Translations under genes and position numbers: made by a program
Shown here: piece after piece, positions 1-7,904 of the stretch
Numbering within the stretch: the first letter of the stretch is position 1
Layout of the letters: the number at the start of each line of letters is the position of its first letter
Origin: Melioribacter sp051488685
GTDB lineage: Bacteria; Bacteroidota; Ignavibacteria; Ignavibacteriales; Melioribacteraceae
Assembly: GCF_051488685.1 (NCBI RefSeq)
Contig: NZ_JBPSEH010000012.1
Location: forward strand, 1-64,000
Length of the DNA: 64,000 nucleotides
Reading direction: 5' to 3'
Notes under the pieces: model-generated
What the model saw: only the letters and a program-made list of their open reading frames with translations
Told to the model about the DNA's origin: nothing
Databases searched by the model: none

Positions 1-34
1 AGACCTTCGCCTTAGACCACTTGGCTACGCCGCC
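1..34 (-). tRNA. Partial tRNA, probably tRNA-Cys (5' half only)
   Basis: Read on the minus strand from position 34, the sequence gives a 7-nt acceptor strand GGCGGCG, UA, a D arm GCC..GGC and the 5' anticodon stem AAGGT followed by CT. The window edge cuts it just before the anticodon, so identity cannot be read. The arm pattern resembles bacterial tRNA-Cys, which continues with GCA. Confidence 0.7.
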
Positions 35-79
35 CAATTAAAAAAATTAGAAGAACAAATTTACTGGCGGTCGGATTCG

Positions 80-94
80 CCCGCCTAAGGCGGG
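80..94. repeat. Short GC-rich palindrome between two tRNA genes
   Basis: CCCGCC-TAA-GGCGGG is a 6-bp stem with a 3-nt loop in otherwise AT-rich intergenic DNA. No T-run follows, so it is not a standard terminator. The rest of 35-187 shows nothing recognisable. It may be a remnant of a dispersed palindromic repeat. Confidence 0.4.
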
Positions 95-187
95 TTACAC
101 AATTTTAGTTAAACCACCAGTAGCTGCCAACAAATTGAAAATTGTATTACATAAAAAAGAAATCCCGATATAATCGGGATTTGCTTG

Positions 188-260
<73 letters not shown>

Positions 261-394
261 AAAATGCTATTAAGAGATTAAGCATTATTTGCTATAACTC
301 TTAATTTCTGCTTTTTCTCAACTTTTATAAGAACGAGCTTACTAAAATTTTGTGCGTAAATATAACACTCTAATTGATATCACGCAATAGCTTT

Positions 395-928
395 TTAAAC
401 TCTTGGTCCGTGAGTATATCCTCTGAATGGACGAGAATGTTGAATTGTTATGAATGCGTGCTTATCAATTGTTTCCACGATTTTCATTATTTGTTTTAGT
501 TGTTTTCTTTTAATAATTGCTATTAATATTGAAACGCCGCCCGAACTACCTTCTGCGGGTAAAATAGTTACACCAAACTTCGCTTTCCTTAATGCATCTG
601 CAATTTTATCGGTGTAGTACAGAGATATGATATTAATCTGAACATAACCAACTGCAATTTTTTCTTCAAGGGTTATGCCCATTATATTACCGATAGAAAA
701 ACCAGCTGCGTATCCGATTAAATTAACTGTGTTATCCATATGAGCCACAATATATCTCATCGCAAAAATCCAGATTAATACTTCGAAAAAACCAGTTACT
801 GCGGCGTGGTATTTTTTAGCTTGAACAACGAGCATAGTTCTTAATGTACCAAGTGTGACGTCGCAAATGCGCATTAGCATTATAATTACTGCTCCAAATA
901 TTATTTCCCAAGAAATAGAGAATTCCAT
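395..928 (-). CDS. UPF0316-family membrane protein (DUF5698/DUF2179)
   Basis: A 177-residue protein with three hydrophobic N-terminal segments (about residues 8-30, 40-62 and 68-88), containing the family-typical stretch ICDVTLGTLRTMLVVQ. A cytosolic C-terminal alpha/beta domain (about 90-165) matches the DUF2179 part. The family's function is unknown; the soluble domain is often suggested to sense a small ligand. It is divergently oriented from pcm, so the AT-rich 929-972 spacer probably holds both promoters. The family call is from recognisable sequence pattern, not a search. Confidence 0.8.
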   Translation of the reverse strand: MEFSISWEIIFGAVIIMLMRICDVTLGTLRTMLVVQAKKYHAAVTGFFEVLIWIFAMRYIVAHMDNTVNLIGYAAGFSIGNIMGITLEEKIAVGYVQINIISLYYTDKIADALRKAKFGVTILPAEGSSGGVSILIAIIKRKQLKQIMKIVETIDKHAFITIQHSRPFRGYTHGPRV

Positions 929-972
929 AAATATCTTTTTTTATTTTACTTTTGTAGTATAAAAAAATTTTA

Positions 973-1617
973 ATGGTAATGTACGAAGAAGAAAGAAAAG
1001 AATTAGTAGAAAATTTAAAGAAAAAGGGTATAAAAGACGAAAAGGTACTCGAAGCAATCTTTAATGTAGAGCGGCATCGGTTTGTACCAGAAATAGTAGC
1101 ACCTCATGCTTATAACGATGTGGCTTTGCCAATTGGTTACGGTCAGACAATATCCCAACCTTATACGGTTGCCATTATGACCGAAACACTTGATGTCCAA
1201 CCTTCTCAGAAAATTCTTGAAATTGGCACTGGATCGGGTTACCAGGCGGCTATATTAAATTATTTGGGTGCAAGAGTATTTACTATAGAAAGAAATCACA
1301 ATCTTTATAATAGAGCCCTTAAAATATTTGATGAACTAAACCTGAAGATTGCTGCAAGATGTAGCGACGGTACCTTAGGTTGGGAAGAATATTCACCTTA
1401 TGACCGTATTATAGTTACAGCTGGCAGCCCCTCTGTTCCTACTCAACTAAAAAAACAATTAAAAATAGGCGGAAAACTTGTTATACCTGTAGGCGACAGA
1501 ACTTCGCAAGTGCTTAATGTGTTGAACAAAATTTCAGAAGACAAGTTTGAAGTTCAGGAGATCCCTTACTTTGCTTTTGTCCCCTTAATTGGAAAAGAAG
1601 GATGGCGGGAAAAGTAA
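973..1617 (+). CDS. pcm: Protein-L-isoaspartate O-methyltransferase
   Basis: Uses S-adenosylmethionine to methylate L-isoaspartyl residues in age-damaged proteins so that they can revert to aspartate; it acts in the cytosol. The 214-residue length is typical. The SAM-binding motif I reads ILEIGTGSGYQAAIL (about residues 80-94). Upstream, VALPIGYGQTISQPYTVA is the conserved PCMT substrate-loop motif, and the C-terminal half has YDRIIVTAGSP. Two in-frame ATGs (973, 979) are possible starts. Its last 16 bases overlap miaA, so the two are probably cotranscribed and translationally coupled. Confidence 0.95.
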   Translation: MVMYEEERKELVENLKKKGIKDEKVLEAIFNVERHRFVPEIVAPHAYNDVALPIGYGQTISQPYTVAIMTETLDVQPSQKILEIGTGSGYQAAILNYLGARVFTIERNHNLYNRALKIFDELNLKIAARCSDGTLGWEEYSPYDRIIVTAGSPSVPTQLKKQLKIGGKLVIPVGDRTSQVLNVLNKISEDKFEVQEIPYFAFVPLIGKEGWREK

Positions 1618-2519
1618 TTTTAATTGTTGGGCCAACATGCTCTGGTAAAACTAAATTAAGTTTGAAACTTGCAAAAATTCTAAATACAGAAATAATTTCT
1701 GCCGATAGCAGGCAAATTTACAAGTATCTTAATATTGGCACAGCAAAACCGTCTGAAGAAGAATTGAAATCAATCAGACATCATTTTATCGATTATCTCG
1801 AACCTGATGCTACTTACAATGTTAGCAAGTATGAAAAGGAAAGTTTACATATAATAACAAATTTGATTTATAAGAATAAAATTCCCATCGTTGTCGGTGG
1901 TTCAGGGCTCTACATCAAGGCAATTGTGGATGGAATTTTTGATACAGCTGATACAGATGAAGAATACAGAGCATATCTAAAAGAGATAAGGACGAGATTT
2001 GGAAATGAATATTTATACAAAATGCTCGAAATGATTGACCCTCTGAGTGCACGGAAAATGCTACCTCAGAACTGGAAAAGAGTGATGAGAGCTCTCGAAG
2101 TTTTCCATATAACAGGAAAATCGATTGTAAAACTCCAAAAGGAATACGAAAGGGAAACAGATTTTGAATTCCTTCAGTTTGGATTGCTCTGGGAACGTAG
2201 CATTCTATATGAAAACATCGAAAAACGTGTGGACGAAATGATAAATCGAGGATTGGTTAATGAAGTCAAAAGAATTCTTAATATGGGATACAGCGAAGAA
2301 CTCAATTCGTTAAATACGGTTGGATATAAAGAAATTATCAGTTATCTGAACAATAAATTATCATTTGAAGATGCCATCAGATTAATTAAAAGAAATACAA
2401 GACGCTATGCCAAAAGACAGATGACCTGGTTCAGGAAAGACGAAAGAATCGAATGGCTGAAGGTTGAAAAAAGCGAAGATATTGATAATCACCTGAATTA
2501 TATCTTATCAAAAATCTGA
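1602..2519 (+). CDS. miaA: tRNA dimethylallyltransferase
   Basis: Transfers a dimethylallyl group to A37 of tRNAs that read UNN codons. The 305-residue protein has the P-loop GPTCSGKTKLS (about residues 9-19), the DSRQIYKYLNIGTAKP substrate motif, VGGSGLYIKA and the C-terminal RRYAKRQMTWFRK tRNA-binding motif, so it looks complete. The ATG at 1602 lies inside the end of pcm (frame change, 16-nt overlap). A+T-rich sequence separates it from prfB by about 60 nt; the three translation-related genes may form one transcript. Confidence 0.96.
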   Translation: MAGKVILIVGPTCSGKTKLSLKLAKILNTEIISADSRQIYKYLNIGTAKPSEEELKSIRHHFIDYLEPDATYNVSKYEKESLHIITNLIYKNKIPIVVGGSGLYIKAIVDGIFDTADTDEEYRAYLKEIRTRFGNEYLYKMLEMIDPLSARKMLPQNWKRVMRALEVFHITGKSIVKLQKEYERETDFEFLQFGLLWERSILYENIEKRVDEMINRGLVNEVKRILNMGYSEELNSLNTVGYKEIISYLNNKLSFEDAIRLIKRNTRRYAKRQMTWFRKDERIEWLKVEKSEDIDNHLNYILSKI

Positions 2520-2578
2520 TAAGAATTTCATTCTAAAAATAAGTTGATTAAATTTGTGTATAAATATCAGGAGAACTA

Positions 2579-3680
2579 ATGGTTGATGAACAACTACGTC
2601 AGGTGAGAGATTTAAAGGAGAAGACCGAGAATCTAAGGGGGTATCTTTAAATTAGAAGAAAAACAAAAGGAAATTGACGAAATACAAAAATTAAGCGAAG
2701 CCCCAGATTTCTGGAACGATCAAAAAAGAGCCCAGTCATTATTACAAAAAAGTAAATCTTTGCAAAATTGGATCGATATGTGGAACGAGCTAAAAGAAAA
2801 AGTCGATCACATCAAGGAATTTACTGAACTTGTTAAAGCCGAAGAAGACGACTCGTTTATTCCGGAAATTAACAAAGAGCTTGCTGAAGCAGAAAAGCTT
2901 TACAGTCAACTTGAAATGAAAAGTATGTTAAGCGGAAAAGACGACGATAAAAATTGTATACTCACAATACATTCAGGAGCCGGTGGAACCGAAGCACAGG
3001 ATTGGGCAGAAATGCTAATGCGTATGTATATGAGATGGGGCGAGCAAAACGGTTATAAAATGTCGATTATCGATTTTCTCGAAGGTGACGGCGCGGGAAT
3101 TAAAAGTGTTACTATCGAAGTAGAAGGACCCTACGCTTACGGTTACCTGAAAGCAGAAACTGGCGTTCATCGCCTTGTTAGAATCTCTCCTTTCGATGCA
3201 AATAAAAGACGTCATACTTCTTTTGCTTCTGTATTTGTCATTCCTGAAGTCGACGATTCAATAGATATCGAAATAAATCCCGCTGATCTTCGCATCGATA
3301 CTTATCGATCAGGCGGCAAAGGCGGACAAAACGTTAATAAAGTTGAAACTGCCGTTAGAATTACGCATATTCCAACAGGTCTTGTTGCTGCTTGTCAGTC
3401 AGAACGATCGCAGTTGCAAAATAAAACAAATGCTATGAAATTGTTGAAAGCGAAGTTATATCAACTGGAGCTTGAAAAACAACAGGCAGAAATGAACGAG
3501 ATTGAAAAAAATAAAATGAAAATCGAATGGGGAAGTCAAATTCGTTCCTATGTTTTTCATCCATATAATCTGGTTAAAGACCACCGTACTGGTTATGAAA
3601 CTTCCGATACGCAAGCTGTAATGGACGGCGAAATTAATGAATTTATTAAGCAGTACTTGTTAATGTATTCGCAGAATTGA
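2579..3680 (+). CDS. prfB: Peptide chain release factor 2 with programmed +1 frameshift (join 2579-2647, 2649-3680)
   Basis: RF2 releases the peptide at UGA and UAA. A 23-codon leader starts at ATG 2579 (preceded by CAGGAGA) and ends at an in-frame TAA (2648-2650). Skipping T2648 continues into KLEEKQKE and the RF2 hallmark APDFWND, giving about 366 residues, the usual RF2 length. The body has the RF2 stop-codon tripeptide SPF (in ISPFDANKRR) and the catalytic GGQ (in GGKGGQNVNKVETAV). A single-frame call would start near 2760 and lose the N-terminal domain. The internal stop is UAA rather than the near-universal UGA. The stop shares one base with the next ATG (3680). Confidence 0.95.
2636..2650 (+). 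other. prfB +1 programmed ribosomal frameshift site
   Basis: AGGGGG (2636-2641) is an internal Shine-Dalgarno, three bases before the slippery CTT codon (2645-2647), which is followed by TAA and then A. Spacing and bases match the canonical RF2 site AGGGGGTATCTTTGA except that the stop is TAA. The P-site tRNA-Leu slips from CUU to UUU and the next codon becomes AAA (Lys). Confidence 0.93.
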
Positions 3681-4009
3681 TGTCAAAATTAAAAAAATAT
3701 CTGAAAGGAGAAACAATTGCCCACGAGGGAGAAAAGCCGCGAGGACTTTTTATCCTTGTCGATGGGAAAATTGGAATATTTAAAGGAAACAAGAAGGTTG
3801 CTGAATTCGATAAAGAAGGAACAGTCGTAGGCGAAATGAGTCTTATACTAAAAAAAGAACGTACTGCATCAATTGTTGCGCTTGAAGATTCAAAACTGTT
3901 GGCTGTTGAAGGTCAAATCGACGATATAATAAAACTCTATCCCGATATTACAAAAAAAATACTTGTCAGCCTAGCAGAAAGGCTGGCAAAAGCTACCGAA
4001 AATATTTAG
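3680..4009 (+). CDS. Small cyclic-nucleotide-binding-domain (Crp-like) protein
   Basis: A 109-residue protein made almost entirely of one cNMP-binding beta-roll: GETIAHEGEKPRGLFILVDG is the N-terminal strand pattern, and EFDKEGTVVGEMSLILKKERTA is the phosphate-binding-cassette region. It lacks the C-terminal DNA-binding helix of Crp. The GEMSL-x(5)-RTA pattern resembles a true cassette, but ligand binding is unproved. The ATG at 3680 overlaps the prfB stop by one base and has no clear RBS, so translation is probably coupled; an in-frame TTG lies at 3677. Confidence 0.85.
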   Translation: MSKLKKYLKGETIAHEGEKPRGLFILVDGKIGIFKGNKKVAEFDKEGTVVGEMSLILKKERTASIVALEDSKLLAVEGQIDDIIKLYPDITKKILVSLAERLAKATENI

Positions 4010-4028
4010 CAATAAATTGGTAAGGGAA

Positions 4029-4442
4029 ATGAAAAGTTACACCGAATACCTCTGGTTTAATACAAGTAAAAAAAGGGAGTATATCAACATAACATCAGAA
4101 GTAGAAAAAGCTCTTGTAAAAAGCGGCATTCGCGAAGGGATGGTTCTTGTTTCGGCAATGCATATAACCGCTGGAGTTTACGTCAACGATGCTGAAAGTG
4201 GACTGATTCAGGATATCGACGAGTGGCTCGAACATCTGGCTCCTTATAACCCCAATTACAAGCATCATCGTACTGGCGAGGATAATGGTGATGCTCATTT
4301 GAAAAGTTTATTAGTTCATCACGAAGTTATTATTCCTGTTACCGAGGGGCGTCTTGATTTTGGTCCGTGGCAGCAGGTTTATTATGCCGAGTTCGACGGG
4401 CAAAGACGTAAAAGGGTAATTATTAAAATAATTGGCGAATAA
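4029..4442 (+). CDS. YjbQ/UPF0047-family protein
   Basis: A 137-residue protein with the whole family signature: LWFNT near the N-terminus, VLVSAMHITAGVYVNDAESGL, NGDAHLKS and LDFGPWQQVYYAEFDGQRRKR at the end. Members form trimers with conserved histidines; E. coli YjbQ shows weak thiamine-phosphate-synthase activity, and the real role is unclear. ATG 4029 is preferred because AAGGG lies just upstream and the family begins with MKSY. A TTG at 4017 would add four residues. Confidence 0.9.
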   Translation: MKSYTEYLWFNTSKKREYINITSEVEKALVKSGIREGMVLVSAMHITAGVYVNDAESGLIQDIDEWLEHLAPYNPNYKHHRTGEDNGDAHLKSLLVHHEVIIPVTEGRLDFGPWQQVYYAEFDGQRRKRVIIKIIGE

Positions 4443-4450
4443 GAATCCAA

Positions 4451-4777
4451 GTGAAAAGAAAAAAAGATTTTTTCGATAAAGTTTATTCTATTGTGGAAAA
4501 AATACCCAAAGGCAAAGTTACGACCTACGGGGCAATTGCCGAAGCATGTGGCATTAAATCATCTGCACGCACTGTAGGCTGGGCTTTGAACAGTGCAAAA
4601 AATTCTTCCTTACCCTGTCACAGAGTTGTAAACAGGTTCGGAGCACTCACTGGTAAAATTCACTTTGGCGACCCGAATTTGATGGAAAACCTACTCCGTT
4701 CCGAAGGCGTCGAATTCGACGAGGACAATTGTGTAATTATGTCGAAATATTTCTGGCACCCTAAAGAAAATAAATAG
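4451..4777 (+). CDS. MGMT-family (alkyltransferase-like) DNA-repair protein
   Basis: A 108-residue protein equal to the C-terminal DNA-binding/active-site domain of O6-methylguanine-DNA methyltransferases: GKVTTYGAIAEACG, the recognition helix RTVGWALN and the active-site motif PCHRVVNRFGALTG. The alkyl-acceptor cysteine is present, unlike Atl1-type proteins with PWHR. The N-terminal Ada-like domain is absent, as in the YbaZ-like short class. The start is GTG. It converges on a minus-strand gene two bases after its stop. Full repair activity versus lesion binding cannot be decided from sequence. Confidence 0.9.
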   Translation: MKRKKDFFDKVYSIVEKIPKGKVTTYGAIAEACGIKSSARTVGWALNSAKNSSLPCHRVVNRFGALTGKIHFGDPNLMENLLRSEGVEFDEDNCVIMSKYFWHPKENK

Positions 4778-4779
4778 TT

Positions 4780-5679
4780 TCAATACCTTTTTAGATTAAA
4801 CGAAGAAATTCCCCCTTTAATAAAGATGTCAATTTTTTTCTTTGCAGTGTCGTAATTCGCCGATTTATAGTAACCAGGATTAACTTTTTCAATTCCTTCG
4901 AGATTGCGCGATACAAGAAATAAATCACTTTTCATACTGCACGCAGAATTTTCAGGAATGTATAGGGTAAGTTTTGCAGCGCCCATTTCGACATCCATTA
5001 AAGTAGTCTCATATTTATCGCCTAATTTAACAACAACGTCCGAAGCTCCTGTCTTAATGCTAATACTACGTGTTTTGAGATTCCTTAAATCGAAACGACC
5101 TTTTGCGGCTCCAAAATTGAGGTTGAAATCCCAAACTGGTTTATTGTTCAAGTGCAGGAGTAGATTGTTTTTGAACTTCTTCCCGTCAATAACAATATCA
5201 TGTTCTCCATCCAGTTCGATATCGAGATATGCAGTCGAGTCATCTGTATAAGAATGAATGTTATAATCTGCAAGTGCGCCCTGGACTTCAGTTTCATAAA
5301 ATTTGTCAGTTAAGTTATCAATTTCAAAATATCCTGCGCCCGAATTAAAATTCAAACTGGCATACTTGACTTCAGGCAATTGATCTTGTTTGTATTCGGT
5401 GTAATCATCAGTACTGTCAGTATAAATTTCACATCCATTGAAAATATTGATAATAAATCCGAACAATAACACAGCCATAAAGATGCCGAAGAGAAGATTA
5501 ATTAAATGACGTATGAAAGAATCTTTGAAAATTATAAGACTGCCCCAGAAAACAAAAATTAATGGCCAGATATTCCAGATAAAATCATAGTTTGATTGAA
5601 TCCAATCGTATTTGTATGAAAAAGTAAGCGCACCGATTGTAAGAAAGAAGAAACCCCAAAATAATTGTCTACTTTTCAT
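4780..5679 (-). CDS. LiaF-like membrane protein with C-terminal beta domain
   Basis: A 299-residue protein. The N-terminus has four hydrophobic segments (about residues 5-22, 33-52, 58-80) of the LiaI/LiaF type (FWGFFFLTIGALTF, IWPLIFVFWGSLIIF). The rest is a soluble strand-rich domain with repeated short G-rich strands (LNFGAAKGRFDLRNLKTRSISIKTGASDVVVKLG), as in LiaF/toast-rack proteins. Such proteins commonly modulate envelope-stress signalling. ATG 5679 has a good RBS (GAGGTGA). It lies 12 nt downstream of the PspC gene on the same strand, so they are an operon. Confidence 0.75.
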   Translation of the reverse strand: MKSRQLFWGFFFLTIGALTFSYKYDWIQSNYDFIWNIWPLIFVFWGSLIIFKDSFIRHLINLLFGIFMAVLLFGFIINIFNGCEIYTDSTDDYTEYKQDQLPEVKYASLNFNSGAGYFEIDNLTDKFYETEVQGALADYNIHSYTDDSTAYLDIELDGEHDIVIDGKKFKNNLLLHLNNKPVWDFNLNFGAAKGRFDLRNLKTRSISIKTGASDVVVKLGDKYETTLMDVEMGAAKLTLYIPENSACSMKSDLFLVSRNLEGIEKVNPGYYKSANYDTAKKKIDIFIKGGISSFNLKRY

Positions 5680-5691
5680 AATTCACCTCGT

Positions 5692-6105
5692 CTATTTACG
5701 CGTAGAATTCCAAATTAGAAATATGCCTATTACAATCAGAGCAATTGGAAGTAAATCTTCGAAATCGAATGCTGCAATATACTGTTCTGCCAGAAGCAGT
5801 AAACCGATAATGATAAGAATTATTCCAAGAATTGTTCTGCCTTTGCCACCCGATTGCGGGTAACTTTCCTGCAGGTTCTCGGCATCGACGTCTTCTTTGT
5901 TGATGTTGTAAGTCAACTCGAAAGGTTCTTCGGGAATAACAATCCAGAGAATGATATACAAAAGAAAACCAAATCCGCTAATTAATGCTACTATAACAAA
6001 TATAACCCTTATGAGAACCGGATCGAGCTCAAAATATTCTGCCAAACCGCCGGCTACACCTCCAAAGATTCGATGTTTTCTGGAGCGATATAATTGTTTC
6101 CGCAT
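5692..6105 (-). CDS. PspC-domain membrane protein
   Basis: A 137-residue protein beginning with the PspC motif (YRSRKHRIFGGVAGGLAEYF, residues 5-24), followed by a membrane segment (about 28-58) ending WIVIPEEP, a charged linker and two further hydrophobic segments near the C-terminus. PspC domains sense or relay membrane stress. A longer reading to 6156 exists, but ATG 6105 has a strong AGGAGG, so 6105 is chosen. It is transcribed ahead of the LiaF-like gene, a common pairing. Confidence 0.88.
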   Translation of the reverse strand: MRKQLYRSRKHRIFGGVAGGLAEYFELDPVLIRVIFVIVALISGFGFLLYIILWIVIPEEPFELTYNINKEDVDAENLQESYPQSGGKGRTILGIILIIIGLLLLAEQYIAAFDFEDLLPIALIVIGIFLIWNSTRK

Positions 6106-6211
6106 GACGACCTCCTTTGGGTTAATTTCGATTATTAAGACGATCGAATTAACCAAAAGTTTGAATTCTATTCAGGAGTTACTAATTTTAGTACAACAAT
6201 ATGATAACATT

Positions 6212-7852
6212 ATGAAAATTGCCGTTTTTCAAGCTAATCCGATTATTGGAGATTTACAAGGGAACAAAGAAAAAATTGTAAGAGGATATAAAAAAGCAAC
6301 AGAAGATGGCGCTGACCTTGTAGTCTTTCCTGAGTTATTTCTCCCCGGTTATCCTCCGCTCGATCTGGTTGAAAAAAAAGAATTTCGAAGTGCAGTTTCT
6401 GAATACGCTTATAGTATTGCTTCATTAACCAATAGCACTGGATTAATTTTCGGTTCGATAACGGAAGATTATCAGGAAGTAGTCGGTACAGGAGTTTATA
6501 ATTCTGCATTACTCTGCTACGAAGGGAAAATACAATTTGTCCAGAGTAAATCATTGATTCCCAACTATGATGTATTTGACGAAGTTCGATATTTCGAGCC
6601 CGCAAAGAAAATTCAGGTACACCCATTTAAAAATGAAATACTTGGTATTTCCATTTGCGAGGATATATGGAACGATGCTGACTACTGGAAAAAAAGAAGA
6701 TATGAAATCGACCCTGTACAACGACAGGTGGATTTAGGTGCCAGTTTACTTATTAATATCTCAGCAAGTCCATATGCGTATGGTAAGAGAAAACAAAAAT
6801 ATGATATGCTAAATCTCTTGACAAAAAACGACAGAATACCGTTGGTTTATGTATGTTGTGTGGGTGCACAGACAGATTTGATTTTCGACGGCGCTAGCAT
6901 GTGTTTTGACTCTACTGGTCGATTATGTATGATGGGTAAAACCTACGAGGAAGATTACTTTATCTACGATACTACAGCTAATTACGAGGAAGTTACTCAA
7001 ATCGAGTCATCATTTGAAAAAGAAATACTCGATGCCTTGATTATGGGATTGCGCGAGTACGGTAAAAAAACTGGTTTTAATAAAGCACTGGTCGGTTTAA
7101 GCGGAGGTATCGACTCTGCTCTTGTGACCTATATCGCAGTTCAGTCTTTTGGAAAAGAAAATGTTCATGTTGTACTTATGCCTTCACAATTTTCAAGTCG
7201 CGGCAGTATTGACGATTCTCTGAAACTAATCGAAAATTTGGGCATCTCACACAACATAATTTCAATTCAGCCTGTATACGAAAAAATTTTGGAAATGCTA
7301 AACGTGATCTTCGAAGGCAAACCGTATGATGTTACGGAAGAAAACATACAGGCAAGAATTAGAGGAATTTATTTAATGGCGATTGCGAACAAGTTCGGTT
7401 ATCTACTTTGTTCAACCGGCAATAAATCCGAATTAGCAGTGGGATATTCAACTCTGTATGGCGATATGTGTGGCGCAATAGAAGTCATCGGCGATGTTTA
7501 TAAAACGCAAGTCTATAAACTTGCAAAATATATAAATAGAAATGAGGAAATTATTCCTGAAAAAATAATTTCAAAAGCACCTTCTGCTGAATTAAGACCA
7601 AACCAAAAAGACCAGGATACACTCCCACCCTATGAAATCCTCGACCGTATACTGCAGCTATATCTGGAAGAACAAAATGAAATTAATGAAATTAACGAAG
7701 AGATTAACGATTATGATACAGTCTATAAAGTATTGAGAATGGTCGACTTGAATGAATTTAAACGTAAACAGGCTCCGCCGGTATTAAGAGTATCAACCAA
7801 AGCATTCGGTTACGGTAGGCGGTATCCAATCGTGCAGGGTTGGAGAAAATAA
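6212..7852 (+). CDS. nadE: Glutamine-dependent NAD+ synthetase
   Basis: Converts deamido-NAD to NAD using glutamine and ATP. The N-terminal nitrilase-like glutaminase domain (about residues 1-265) has the catalytic triad: Glu41 in VVFPELFLPGYPP, Lys in QSKSLIPNYDVFDE and Cys in GISICEDIWND. The C-terminal synthetase domain has the ATP-binding loop LVGLSGGIDSALV (about 292-304) and STGNKSELAVGYSTLYGDM. The 546-residue length is normal. The open frame extends upstream into the PspC gene, but the enzyme family begins at MKIAVFQANP, so ATG 6212 is chosen. Confidence 0.96.
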   Translation: MKIAVFQANPIIGDLQGNKEKIVRGYKKATEDGADLVVFPELFLPGYPPLDLVEKKEFRSAVSEYAYSIASLTNSTGLIFGSITEDYQEVVGTGVYNSALLCYEGKIQFVQSKSLIPNYDVFDEVRYFEPAKKIQVHPFKNEILGISICEDIWNDADYWKKRRYEIDPVQRQVDLGASLLINISASPYAYGKRKQKYDMLNLLTKNDRIPLVYVCCVGAQTDLIFDGASMCFDSTGRLCMMGKTYEEDYFIYDTTANYEEVTQIESSFEKEILDALIMGLREYGKKTGFNKALVGLSGGIDSALVTYIAVQSFGKENVHVVLMPSQFSSRGSIDDSLKLIENLGISHNIISIQPVYEKILEMLNVIFEGKPYDVTEENIQARIRGIYLMAIANKFGYLLCSTGNKSELAVGYSTLYGDMCGAIEVIGDVYKTQVYKLAKYINRNEEIIPEKIISKAPSAELRPNQKDQDTLPPYEILDRILQLYLEEQNEINEINEEINDYDTVYKVLRMVDLNEFKRKQAPPVLRVSTKAFGYGRRYPIVQGWRK

Positions 7853-7904
7853 TATATGAACTTTTAAGATTGATCGAATCGTTTACATAAAAAATGGTAG
7901 CTCT

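Noticed and set aside
2760..3680. prfB as a 306-residue gene starting near 2760
   Set aside because: It would begin with TTG inside the RF2 N-terminal domain and lose APDFWND; the frameshifted reading from 2579 explains everything.
5951..6211. 87-residue N-terminal extension of NAD synthetase
   Set aside because: It runs antisense through the PspC gene, and the enzyme family begins at MKIAVFQANP (6212).
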